From positions 3,643,001-3,707,000 of the forward strand of contig JAWUZG010000173.1 in assembly GCA_036785705.1 (NCBI GenBank): a stretch of 64,000 bases of DNA. Reading direction: 5' to 3'. A model generated the notes under the pieces. The model was given only the letters and a program-made list of their open reading frames with translations. It searched no databases and was not told the origin of the DNA. This DNA is from Acanthornis magna. Its lineage: Eukaryota; Chordata; Aves; Passeriformes; Acanthizidae. Each line of letters opens with the position of its first letter. The stretch's first letter is position 1. Positions 48,192 through 60,329 of the stretch are shown piece by piece. The position numbers and the translations under genes are program-made.

Positions 48192-49445
48192 AAGATAACA
48201 CTCATGTGAAGCTTTAATTAATGTTAAGCCAATGCTGGCCTGTAGGAAATGTCAAGTTCCACTGGATAAATCAGGGCTGCTTCTTGGTTTTGCAACACAT
48301 CATGTTCTGTGTTCAATAAGATGCCAGGCTGCTTATTTTGACTGTCATTTATGTGCAGCGTTTTTCATGTGGTCTTAGAATAAGGTGCCAAAGTTGTCTG
48401 GTTCCCTGACTTTATTCTACGATTAATAATGCATTAGCCTAGCAAAATATTTGCTCCTGTTATTACTCTTGAGGTTATGAAATTAAACATATATAACTGA
48501 AAAATACAGTAAGTATATGGGAAATAAATCTTTCTCTGGTCTCCCCTTCCCTGTTTTCATTCATAAGGCAGCTCCCTTAGTTATAAGAACAGCTCTTGAA
48601 TTTCAAAACGCATACATGAAGAAAAGACTTCATTAAACTTGCTCAGCTCTGATTTGCCTGCCTCTGCAAGCTTAAAAGCCCATCACCGCATAAACCTAAA
48701 CTCTATTCACCACTCTGATAGTGCAGCTTTATACCAAAACAGCTCTGCTGAATTCAACACTTACATCAGAAGCTTCATATTATTAATAATATTTTTATTA
48801 TATTTTATATATTCCAGGTTATAAATTGTACATAGAAGGATGTAGAGGTCCTGATTTTTCTTTTTCAGGAGAGAGAGGTTGGGGAAAATAACTTTGAACC
48901 TGGATTCAGACCTGATAACTGTCCATGACAAGCATTGTGCTGCTGGGTTTGCTCACATATCCTCCTTGCTAGTAGACCTACAGAGGCACAGGTTAACACT
49001 TGCTGTTTGTGCTGGTTTATTATTGTAACCCCTTTTTCTTTATTTTCTCTTTCTCCTCATTTCTTAGTTCTGGTTTCCCCCAAGTATTTTTTTCCTAAAT
49101 CCTTCAAAAGCTCCCTGGGATCATTCCCCAGTGATGAAGCAGCCAAGGCAGCTGTGGATGATGAGAGAGAAGAGCTCAGGCAACACTGAAACAGTGGGTT
49201 CTATCTTTTTTACCTTCAAAGACATTACAGGATGAGCTTATTTGCCCTCAAGAATTTCCTCACCTGTAAATACCTATCAGTACGAGACACTAAGGCTTTG
49301 CATGTCCCAGGTGTTCGGAAAGTTGTGGGAGTAACTGATCATTTGGTTCATCATCTAGCCACAAAACCTTAGAGTTAATAATATAAAAAAGTAATGGTTT
49401 GCAATAGATCCCAAATTATTACTCTTTTGTAATTAGGAAAAATGT

Positions 49446-49461
49446 AAAAAAAAAAAAAAAA
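49446..49461. repeat. A16 homopolymer
   Basis: Uninterrupted A run in AT-rich unique DNA. Confidence 0.9.
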
Positions 49462-49879
49462 TTCAGACTTAAGGAGATGTCTTGTTCTGTATAATATATG
49501 TGATTAATTATATATAATTAACACTTAAATAAATTGCATATATCAATTATGCATAATTTCTCTTCTAAACCCCCTACATTTGATGGTTTTGTAAGCAAAT
49601 AACTGCATTTTGAAATGAAGAAATGACATGCTCAAGAAAATTTTTATTTTCTTATTTTGTTCATTTTCCTGCTTGTAATCATTGAAAAATCAGACTGATG
49701 ATCTTCAAGCTGTCAGAAAAGAAGTTAAAATTATTTTTGAAACAACTATTTCTGTTATTTATGCCTGAAATCTTTTTTCTGTGTTAACCAAATCCTAGAG
49801 TCTCATAAACTTTGGAATATTATTATGTTAGATGGAATTGGCTGAATTTCCTCCTCTGTTGTCACCTTTTGGTATCAAA

Positions 49880-50560
49880 CGCATTTACCTTTTTTGATTT
49901 CTTCCCACTTGTTCATGGCTAGTGCTGGAGAGAGAAGTTTGGGCCTGATGATTGCTGCTGGGTGCTGTAAGCTCCTCCTGGTGTTCCCCTGTTATCTGAT
50001 ATTAACGAGTGTGGATGACAAGGAGGATTGGTGTTGGGTGTACACATACATCTGTAATGGTCAGAAGACAATCAGGGAGATAATTAGATTGTAACAGCAA
50101 TGCATAATTAATGCAAGGTAATGGGACAGATCCCAATCTGTTGCTCCAGTGGTAAATCCAAGGTAACCCTATTAATGTCGAGGACAGTTGTTTGCATATG
50201 TTGTACATTGATTTAACTGAGGTTTGATTCAGGCTCATTAAGCGACACATTTTTCACTTGTATCGTTTGTATGGGCAGACTGTGGATGATTACCCTCAGC
50301 TTGAATGCCACTATATATTAACTGTTTTAAGACATGCGAATTAAACTCTGATCAGGTGCCAGAGATCCCTTAATTAGAAGTGCAAGCCATGCCCATGCTA
50401 AATTCTAGGTTCCTTAAAGACAACAGATTCTGCTGAATGTTTATCAACAGCTGTGGGCACATTAGGATTTTAAAACAGTCCCTAATCAAAACAAGGAATA
50501 GTGTTTCTTTTAACTGCATACAGGTTTGCTAATTTGCTTGTTTTGCCATTTATATCAGCA
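49880..50560. promoter_or_regulatory. Candidate distal enhancer / conserved non-coding element
   Basis: Non-repetitive DNA with three TAATTA homeodomain cores (50081-50086, 50105-50110, 50371-50376) and an octamer/POU-like TTTGCATA overlapping a CATATG E-box (50191-50200). No frame of note. The combination resembles developmental enhancers near transcription-factor or neural genes. Conservation is not visible from one sequence, so this is a hypothesis. Confidence 0.28.
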
Positions 50561-50737
50561 GCGAAGAAAACGCCATTTAAAAGGCAAAGCGTTTTTAATA
50601 GAAATAGTCAAAACTGTGCTCTGCAGTAACATATCTGTGTTCTTTGTAATAGAACAGCATCCCATAATGCATTCTAAGGGAAATTGTGATGGAGAAAGAG
50701 AGGCGGCTCCCTTCAGATGAGTCCATGGAGTGGTTTG

Positions 50738-51045
50738 TGTTAAGAGGGATCTCTAGAGATCTTGTCCAACTGCCCTGTAAAGCAGGTTACACAGGACCCT
50801 GTCCAGGTGGTCCTTGAATACCTGCAGAGCAGGAAGCTCTATAAGCTCCCTGCTCAGCCCATTCCAGTGCTCAGCCACCCTCACAGTAAAGAAGGTGGAT
50901 CGCTGTCTTGGTGCCAGTCTTTCATGTGACAACTGAGAGAGCCCAGCCACCTGCCTTGGCTTAAACACCCAGCTTTTAGCCTTGTCTGTTCGGTGAAACG
51001 ATTTCCAGTTGTTGTGTGATATATCAAGAGCCAATCCAGCCATGT
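50738..51045 (-). mobile_element. CR1 LINE 3'-end fragment with residual ORF2 C-terminus
   Basis: The plus strand shows 'ctctagagatcttgtccaactgccctgtaaagcaggttacacagg', 'ccaggtggtccttgaatacctgcagagcaggaagctctat' and 'cattccagtgctcagccaccctcacagtaaagaagg', the complement of a CR1 3' region. The minus-strand translation keeps the familiar TFFTVRVAEHWNGLSREL and FKDHLDRVL pattern, which in CR1 spans the ORF2 end and 3' UTR. The part above about 50930 is less certain. The terminal octamer is lost. Confidence 0.85.
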
Positions 51046-52258
51046 GCAGCCAGGTGCATCACTTTGTGAGCAGTCACTCCTGCAGAGAGATGCAGACCTA
51101 GGCGGGGTTGATGCAGCTGTCCTGAGTTTTCTCTCTTTAGGTGGTGCCTTGAAGGGTTAAATCAACTAAATTGCTGGGGCAAGCAAACAGAAAGGATAGG
51201 AGCTCATCCTAGGCTCCAAAACAGCGCGACTGACTCTGGGAAAGAGGGCCTCACTGGTCTGACTGCCAAAGCACGTCTCAGCTCAAGGGATTTTATTTAG
51301 AGTACTAGTTAGGCTTTATTATTATAGACAGTATTACTGTAAGTATTGTACTGCCTGAAATGATGGAATTAGTATTCTAGTGGCCAACCTAGATGTACTC
51401 TGAGCTGATGTAAACCAAACAATGAGAATTTCTTGATACACAGAATGATTCAAAGCCCAATTAAGTTAACAGAGAAGCTCCTTTGATTTCTTTCTGTCTG
51501 GAACAGGCTCTTGAATTTTCATTGCACATAATAACACACAGTGGCTCATCTCAATATCAGCTTCAAAGAGAATGGGAAATGCTGCCCTACCTCACAGGAG
51601 GGTTGCAGAGGTGAGTTAGTGCCTGTCTTCTACACGTTTGGATACTGCAGTGATGAGCTTTATGGAAAAGTCCATAAAGAGTTGGGAAGTTGTGGAGCGT
51701 TTGGATAGTGTGAGGTAAACAAACCTCAGGCCTGCATGTTGCATGAGGGAGAATGAAATGTGATATCAAGGTATAATATATGTCCTACTCCATCAATGTG
51801 TAAAACTGATCAATGCTCGTGAACAAAAAAACCCATCAAGACTAGAATAATAGAGACTATCTGATAATGCAACACCTGACAAAAAAATTAGAACAGAATG
51901 GGAGACTTTGCAGCATTTCATGAATTCATATTTATTTTTCCTGTTCAAGGCATAAGTCTGAAGACTGGAGTTTTATTTTTAATTGAGAGGTAATGGTTCT
52001 TCAGGAGATGAGATTTTGGCAGCTTTTCCCACATACCAGTGTGCTGCCTGGTCTTTGTTTTATCTCATAAAAGCTGTGCTCATGTGTTGGGTTTTACAGG
52101 CTTTCTGGTGTACTTCTAGCATAGATTTTTTTGTGTCCTTGCATGGCAACTATAATTTAGTTTCCAGTACTTCTGTAAGTATTCTGGCAATTCTGTCACT
52201 TCCACAACCTCTGTAGTATTTATTTGGGTGGTTTGCTTGGGTCATAGAGATAATAAAA
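51046..52258. other. Unique DNA, nothing recognised
   Basis: No gene or repeat family identified. The last six bases (52253-52258, ATAAAA) are the left target duplication of the adjacent LTR. Confidence 0.5.
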
Positions 52259-52792
52259 TGTTGTAGTCATATAAATAAGATGAGGTCGATGAGGTAAAGG
52301 GTGGCAGGAGGAAACTCCTCCCCAAGTTTTCCTTGATTTAGGGTAAGGGGTTGAGGGTGGTCGGGAGGGAGAGCAGGGAGAGGGCCCGACCGTCTCCCCG
52401 GCACCCACAGAGGGTACTGGAGAAAAGGAGGCACCGACTGCAGGGTGCAGCCGGTTAAGTATGGGGAAGGATAATGAATAGGGAAAGAGGGAGAGGGAGC
52501 GTACGAGCGAACAGAACCAATCATTACATAAGAGGGTGGAGTACAATTCAAATGAACCAATCATACACATAACGGAACAGAAGGATCTGGAGGGATGGGC
52601 GGATCCTGAGCCCTGGACATGCCTTACCCCACACCCCGGGGGCGGACCCAGCTCCCACAGTAGGCGAAGCTGGTCTGGGAGGCGGAGGCAGAACAGGGCG
52701 GACCCAGAATCTCTCCCACCCAGGCAAGGCCCAAAGGGATTTGGAAGACGAAAAGAGTGTCGGCCTGGGAGGCAGAGGGGAGGGCCACCACA
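52259..52792 (-). mobile_element. Solo LTR of the same avian ERV family (copy 2, 534 bp)
   Basis: Read on the minus strand it begins TGTGGTGGCCCTCCCC and ends TGACTACAACA, flanked by a perfect 6-bp target duplication ATAAAA (52253-52258 and 52793-52798). Shared features with copy 1 include GGGTCCGCCC...TGCCTCCGCCTCCCAG, CTCAGGATCCGCCCA, ATTGGTT..TTTGAATTGTA and the 3' end CCCTTTACCTC(A/G)TCGACCTC. It has two ATTGG boxes, lacks the minisatellite of copy 1, and has about 95 more bases at its 5' end. The expected AATAAA position is changed to AAATCAAGG (complement at 52332-52340). No retroviral genes adjoin. Short frames on both strands here are not genes. Confidence 0.9.
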
Positions 52793-55700
52793 ATAAAAGA
52801 CTTTTTTTTTTCCTTTTTTTTGCCTTCTGCTTTCACCTGTCTTTATAATTCTCCTTTCTGTATTTGTAGTAATTTTGTAAACCTTTTTTCCCTTGTCTTT
52901 TTTTCTCTATCCCTTTATGCATGTTTTCTGTTTTAGATGCAAATCAGGATTATTTCCCTTGAATTATTCTCAATTCCTAAAGTAAAAAATAATTAATTTT
53001 TAGCAAGCAGGTGATTTTTTTATTCCCATATTTTTAACTCACCTTTCAGATTTCTAATTGCTAGTGTTTCCAGCACCTTGACAGCTGTTTGACAACAGTG
53101 TCTACCTCTAGTCATACTTTAACCATTATGATAAACCACAAAGGAAGCTTGGTTTCTCTAGAGAAAAATCGCTCTTGCATCTCATGTTAAATCTGCAGGT
53201 CTAATATGATATGCAGAAACCAAATTTGAAGCTTTCTCATTATTATTTAAGCGTGGCAATCATCTTCACTGTTTTATCTACAAAGTCACACACTGAGAAC
53301 TTTGTTTTCTTTCAGAAAAATGACACTAGTTCCAATATCACAGTGTGGGGATTTTTTCCCCTCTGAGAAATGCCTATGAATTTAAATGTCTATACTAAAT
53401 TTCTGAGGTTGCTCTCAAAAATGTAAATGATTTCACTGCCCCCAAACACTGGCCTCTAACACCTGTGTGAGAAGCTATTTCAGGAATTAGGTGGGATAAC
53501 TCAGATCAGATGCAACTTTTTAATTTTAATTTTACAGCCAGAATATTTACTGGAAAAAATATCCCTTGACGACATTTTGAGAACCTAATTTTATTTTGGC
53601 TTAGAAGGTTGGTGTAAAACCTGTAAGACATCTATAAAATCAGGACTCTAAAAATTTGACTCCTGAGTGGGATGCATAAAATAATTTCGTCCTATTTATC
53701 TTTTTTTTGTGAACCTGAAACCTTGCATTTGATTGAAGTTTAGCTTTATAAAATTTAAATAATACTAATAATACTAGTTAAATAAATAAATATTGCATGG
53801 CTTGAAATAGAGAATATCAAAAGTTAATGGTGGTCCCATTAAAAAAAATGTAAGGCTACAGACTGTCTACCTTATCTTCACTAACTGATCTGTGAGAAAA
53901 TTTTGAAATAAAGGAAAAAGATCATTAATTTTTCCTTTCTTTAGCAAAATTTGGAGTTCAGACTTCAAGCCAAGCATTGCACCTTTGTCCTCTCTCTCTC
54001 CCATGTTGCTCACTCACCTCCACATCGCTGACTTGAACTGCTTCCAAATAGGCTGGGAAATTTACAGCTGCTATTACAGGTCATGTAATACAGGTTAAAC
54101 CTGTGTTTACAGCCCAATAATTTCCCTGTGTCTTTAAATGAGCTATGAAGTATTTTGTAATGCAGATTGTCTGCCTTTTTTATTTGCCCGTAAAAGCAGT
54201 GAAGGGAAGCTACAAAAACTCTTTTTTTTCTTGTCACTGAGGGCAGCCTCGCTGCTGAAGAATCAGATCTATTAATGGTTGCAAACTCCAAGGAACTGCA
54301 GGTGTCAGAAGTAGCAGAGGAGATATTTAACTGGTCTGAGTGGGTCAGAAAAAGGCAACTGAATAGTAATTTAAGATATAGACAATTTGGCCATTGTCAT
54401 TTTCTAAGTCAGGGGAAACAACCTTTAAGCTGTCACTCTTCTTTTTCTGATCTTGGGGATAACCAGAATGAAATGAGCCTCAATACATCCATCAGTCATG
54501 CTGCTACACTAGAGGAGAATAATTTAACGACCATTGAAATTTCCTGGCTCTTGAACCAGACAAAGGAGTAAGCCAGAAATCGTATCTGGCCACATTTCCT
54601 CTTTGTGCCAAAATAAATGCAAAAGGCATAAAGCATGAAAATATGAACACGGTTTGTAAACATTGCAACATTCAGAGTTAGGGCAGGTAATCCGTTTTGC
54701 CTTGATGTTCATCCTAGATCAGATCTGATTCATTGCCTTCGATTTCTCATGGATTTGATTTGACAGGCAAGAGATCACTTGGGATAAGGTATCTCCTGTG
54801 TTTGTGCCAGTGGCACCCTGGAATCCCAGCTGTGGACCAGGACCCCATTATGAGAACTGCAGTACAGACATAAGGACAAAGAGATTTATGCCATCTTATA
54901 TTCAAACCAAGGAGGATAATTGACTGGTGAATTGTATCTGAGCCAAATATTAAGAAGCTCATGTTCAGAAGCACATGAATGGCATCTGATTTTTTACTTC
55001 AGACTAAGCAAATACAAATGCTGAAGGTGTGAATTCCTTTTAACCTACTCATTTAATATGTTTTCTTTGGTTTAAGTTTGTAAAGAATCTAGACCTGGAG
55101 GTATTACAAACTGAAAGATTATCACCATAATTCTTTGGACCCCAGCAGTGATTATAAAATGAGCTCATCAAATAATCATTTGCAAGTGTTTATGAGCCAG
55201 GATGTATTTTCTTTGTCAATTTTTGCAACGCTCTGTAGCATTTGGAAATGTTACAGTTTGCAAATAATTCCTTGCTGGATTTTCTTTTTTTCCTTCATGA
55301 AAGAAGCAAGCTCAAATGAGGCATTTCATTATTGTTTCAATAACACAGTCAGCAAAGCTTTCACGTATCCTGATTGTTGATAGCCACTGATGAAATAGGA
55401 AGAGACAAAGTTTGTCAGGTAGAGACCTGTACAGACACAAGTCGCTCCAGCTAAACAGCACGTCCATGTAAATTTAAGTCTCAGGCAGAAAAGGCAGTGG
55501 AGAGGAGGGGAATCAACACCTATTAAATTTGGATGGGGACAGAAAGAGTGGCCTTTGTTGACTGACAGACAAGGTTATGTGGCTGAACAATAATTTGAAG
55601 GCCTGAATTATTCATGTCCAATTCAAGGTAAAAGGGTTTAACCTGATGATATCATCATGTTGCAGTATTTCACTAAGGCAAAAAGTGTTATTCTTGACTT

Positions 55701-56095
55701 TTTTATTTTACTACATTCATGTCTTATACATGAAATTAGAGAAGGGCTTTGGAATAACTGCTGATTTTTAGCGAAAAATGTATGTGTATCTATTAAGGTC
55801 CAAGAACAATTTACTGTTTAAAATGAAAGAGTAAACAGCTTGCAAATGGTCCTGACAGCCGAAATTCAGTCTTCTCTTCCACCATACCCTACTTATCTGA
55901 AATGTCCTTCTGTGTAACTCTTAAACAGAGAGGGTAGAGGTGGGTATACTACTGGGACTCCAGCCTTTATTTGAAAATAAAGGTTAGAGTTGGTTGGTTC
56001 TGTTTTTTTGTTGGTTTTGGGTTTTTTTTGTTTTTTTTTTTTAATAAAAGTTATATTTCTTTGCTGTCAAGAAATAAAAACATAATACAGTTCCA
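52793..56095. other. Unique AT-rich DNA, nothing recognised
   Basis: Begins with the right target duplication of the LTR and a T-rich stretch (52801-52820). No gene, RNA or repeat family is recognised; open frames are under 100 codons. T-rich low complexity at 56005-56042 precedes the next CR1. Confidence 0.5.
56005..56042. repeat. T/G-rich low-complexity tract
   Basis: TTTTTTTGTTGG, TTTTGGG, T8, G and T14, ending in AATAAAAG. Confidence 0.8.
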
Positions 56096-56650
56096 GTCTG
56101 CTCTGCACTGGTGCAGCCTCACCTTGAGCCCTGCGAGCAGTTTTGGGCACCACAATATAAAAAAAGACACAAAGCCATTAGAGAGTGCCCAAAGGAGGGC
56201 ACAGGGATGGGGAAGGGTCCGGAGGGGAAGCTGTGTGAGGGAGAGGCTGAGGGCACTTGGTCTGTTCAGCTGGAGGAGACTGAGGGGAAGAGGAAGGGCA
56301 TCCTCATGACATCCTCATGAGGGGAAGAGGAACAGCAGACACTGATCCCTTCCCCCCCGTGACCACTGTCAGGACTCAAGCGAATGGGATGGAGCTGAGT
56401 CAGGGCAGGTTTAGGTTGGGTATTAAGAAAAGGTTTTTTCCTCCCAGACAGTGGTTGGGCACTGTAATAGGCCCCCCAGGGCAGTGATCACAGCACCAAG
56501 CCTGTCTGAAATGAAGATGTGTTTGGAGAATTCTCTCAGGCACAGTGTGTGACTCTCGGGGATGTCCTGTGCAGGGACAGGAATTGGACTGGACAATCCT
56601 GATGGGTCCCTTCCAACTCAGTATATTCTACAATTCTGTAATTCTGTATG
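56096..56650 (+). mobile_element. CR1 LINE 3'-end fragment (about 555 bp)
   Basis: Same subfamily as 27540-28316: 'ggtgcagcctcaccttgagccctgcgagcagttttgggcaccacaatat', 'aagccattagagagtgcccaaaggaggg', 'tttaggttgggtattaagaaaaggtttt', 'gggtcccttccaactcagtatattcta', then ATTCTGTA ATTCTGTATG. A short local duplication (ATCCTCATGAC / ATCCTCATGAG and GGGGAAGAGGAA twice) occurs at 56284-56330. 5'-truncated and non-coding. Confidence 0.93.
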
Positions 56651-59600
56651 TCCTACCATCTGTTACAGCTTCCTAATTTGGCCTTCTAAAGTGTTCATTG
56701 ATTGTGATGAAGAGTTCAAAGACTGTCCAAAATCATCACACAGCTAATTGCTACATAAAGGATCAATGAAATCGCTACACACATTGCTATGTGTATGTAT
56801 CTTTATACATAAGATACATACACACAACAATACAGTTTAGAGTCTACAGCCCTGGGAAAGATGCACTTTTTTTTTTCTTTCCCTATTAGCATCAAACAAT
56901 TAATTGATGAATTAATTTAGCTTGAGACAATATTCATTCACTCCTAATTCCAGGTAAAGAGGCCTGAGAGAACGCACTTAATTGGAGATGGTAGCATGGA
57001 ATGGCAGTCTTAAACAAAACATGAAGATTTCTTACTGAACCCCCTTCCTCCCAACCTGAAGTGCATTAAACTGCATTTTCTGTTAGAAAATCCATTACCA
57101 GTTCTATTTGCCCTTTAGTTCACAGTATTCTGCCTTATTAATGTCAACAGAAACGTTGGTACCTCTCAAGGAGGAGTAAATTTTTGGATGTATCACTTTC
57201 TGTACTTTGGATCCTTTGCTTTGAATGTCTGGTCCCATTGGGGCTCCAAGGGTATTTGTGGTGCCTCAAGGGATTGAGTTAAGGCATATATAAGGAAACA
57301 CAGAGACTGACTGGGGCAGTGGCAATTTACAGCAGCTATCAACCCTCATTTCCTTTCACCCATTTTATTAAGATAAATCTTTCATATGACTACCTTAAAG
57401 ATCCACTTTAATTTAGCCACACAGGCCTCTGGCTTCCTGATTTTGCTTTCATGGCCCTGTAACTTGCAGATTTTTTAACCATGTCATTGCTATCATCCGT
57501 ACAGACTTTCTATCCAAGAGTTCTCCTCCAGCTCCCTGCACATCAGGTGTAACTAAGGCAGAACTTTTCAGCTGCAGGAAGACTGCAGTTACTTTTCTGA
57601 AGTGCTTCACTCACCCAGTGACATCCCCTGTGGAGATTTCAGAGTAATTACCTGTAGTTATTAATCAGTGCTTACTCACTTGTTACAAGCACGCTGTGCA
57701 GGGACACACGGGAGTCCTGAGTTCTGCTCTGCCCAGGGAAGAGCTCCCTGTCTCAAAGTGCTCTCCTATCCTTCTCTGCTGATTTTAACACTGTCCCTCT
57801 GTGTTTTCAGAGCCAGGTCTTCTGGACACTCTGGGAAAAAATAAAAAAATTAAATATATCAGTTTGACCAGAAGTACTGCTTTTTTGGTGTGATGGATTT
57901 AAAATTTTTTCACAGCTTTGAAACATCCAAGTGATTTGAGAGAGCGTACTGTGCTCAAATGAACACAATTTCAGTGTCATTTGCTGGGTTTCTTTATGCA
58001 GAAAAAGACAGCTACTTTAGGGAAATAATTCCTTTTCTCACCCACAAAAGCAAGTAGAAAAACTAACATCAGCATAATTTGCAAGATCTTTTTTGGGTGT
58101 AAAGAGTAACTCACATCCACTGAAATGCTCATAGCTGACAGACCTTTTTCATCACCTAATGCTTTAAACTGAGTAGAAATTGTAACACTACCTGAGAAAT
58201 CTGAGTCACCAACACACTCTGGACATTATGTCTAGAGATAAACTATTCAATATAAAAATAATATCCCTCTTTAGTGAGCACACTAAACAGGAAAAATCCA
58301 ATATGAACGCAAAAACCCAAAGTACAGTGACTACTTACAGGGAGGACTGCCCTAAAGAAGGAATGTTTCTTTTCCAGCTTTCACTTGGGACTGAGCTTAA
58401 AAAAAAGCTGTCCTATTTGCTGCTGTCTTCACCCAAAGATGGTTCAACAGTTTTTACTCTTTCATCATCTCCTTGGGGCATTTTATGCACTTCTGCATCT
58501 TGTAATGCATCACTCACTAAATAATTAATTTACTCAAGTAAGCAGGATCTCCTGGGGTTTAGAGTTTCTGAGTGAGGAGAGATGACAGCTGATGGTGCCA
58601 TCTAAGAAGCAAGCAGCAAGGAAGAAAAATCCAACATGTTATGTTACTTTCTTTATTTTTTTAATTGTCATTACAGTCATCAAAATTCTTTGTTGCTTAA
58701 CTTCTCCCATTAGGAACACTAGATATCATTCCTGTGGTACTGTTTTAATAAGTAGGGCTGGGAAGTGGGTCTATTCTACATCAATTAGTGTATGTAAGGC
58801 CAGAAGGGTATTGAGAATCAAGTCCATCTGCTTTTATAATCAATTGCAGCACCATGGGAGCAGGAACAGGTCATTACTAGTAAAACCTTTCTTTCTTATT
58901 GTACTGACAGCCTTAAAATGCACATTTTTCTCACCAGGCTTGCAGAGAACAACAAGCATTTGAGCAAGTTTGGGCATGAATGACTGACACATGGCTGAAA
59001 GTAAGCAGAAGGCTGGTGCTGCTGAGTCTGCAGAAACTCTTTGATGGATCCACCTCATGAAATTGTTTGTATAAACACACAACAACACATGTATTAGTGT
59101 ATTAAACTGCATGGTTTTTCCTCTCCCACTGTAAAACTTAAGGGTGCGATTAGTTTTTAGTATCGATGGCAAGCACCATATCATCTACCTCCTAATTTAT
59201 CTGTGAACGACACAGCCACCTCAGAGCTCTTCACCAGAAACATATGTCATCCTCATTCCCATGCGTGGACTATTCATGTGTGTATGGTTTTTCCTTCTGT
59301 TCAGTTTTAATTTAGACCTAATGATTATCAAATAATTAAGTCCTCATATCTGTTTCCTTTTAGTTAAAAAATAACTAATTTAAAATTAACCATCCTACAT
59401 TTGAAACTTCAAAACTTACTTTTGCTGTTTAAAATAGCTCAGATTAAGGAGAAAATTTCCAAATTGTCTCCAATATTATCTCAATTCATAAGATATTGCA
59501 GAAGTTTTTCTGTGCAAAATTTTCAGAGGAGACCTGAGAACTAAGGAATATTGCTTTTCCTTAAATTACCTGTGGCAGAGCTGCTTTATGTGAAGACTTG

Positions 59601-60329
59601 CAGACGTGTGATTTATGCGTTTTGAGAGCCTTCTTCTACCTTATAATGTCTTGAATTTTGCAAGCAAGGCACATGCAGCTTCTGACAGTTAACCTGAAAC
59701 AGCATAAATATGCTTGGATTTTTAAAGGCGATTCTAAGAGAGTTCAGTTCCCACTGGATATTTTCTCAGCCCTTTCTAAAACCATACTGTAACTGCATAA
59801 GTGGGCTAAAGTTTAGGGTGAAACACTGCCTCTGTAGTTTGATTTCTGCAGTTTGAGGCATCTGAGCTGTCAGAGAACTCTGAGGGCAGTGATCAAGGTC
59901 TCGGGGGTCCTTGTGGTTTTCCCCTGTGTTCTGTTGGTGAAGGGGAAGAAGGAGGAGCAGAAGGATCTTGAATGTCAACAATTGGTTGTGTGACTGGTGT
60001 TGGCCACAGGGATTATATTTTGTGACCACAGGATCTCCTCTGAGGATTAAGGAATACCATGAAGAGACAAGAAAGTGGGAAAAAATCATCAGCAGGACAC
60101 GTGATTTGGTAAGGAGAACTTTTAACTCAGATACCACAGGAGAGTAAGATGACCCACAGTCAAATCATGAAGTGGTAGACTGCCTTGCCAAGTAAATAAT
60201 GCAGGGTAATGCAGAGAAGAGATGTCTAAATGAACAAAATTGGTCTGAAAAGGATCCACCTCAAGCATATGTACATAAGGAAGTGCCTGTGGGATAACAT
60301 AATGGTAAAAGTTACGCATACCTTTTCTG
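56651..60329. other. Unique DNA, nothing recognised
   Basis: No gene, RNA or repeat family recognised. Open frames of up to 123 codons (58592-58963 plus, 59766-60137 minus) have no domain and typical random composition. Confidence 0.5.

Larger units (their letters stand above)
43373..50737. other. Unique DNA, 7.4 kb; candidate conserved non-coding blocks
   Basis: No coding exon recognised; open frames are at most about 92 codons. Simple sequences: 43904-43940 CA/CAAA-rich, 48177-48191 G15, 49446-49461 A16. Three stretches (44180-44740, 48195-48470 and 49880-50560) are free of repeats, have mixed composition and include homeodomain-type cores, so they are possible conserved non-coding elements. 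This is inference. Confidence 0.45.
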
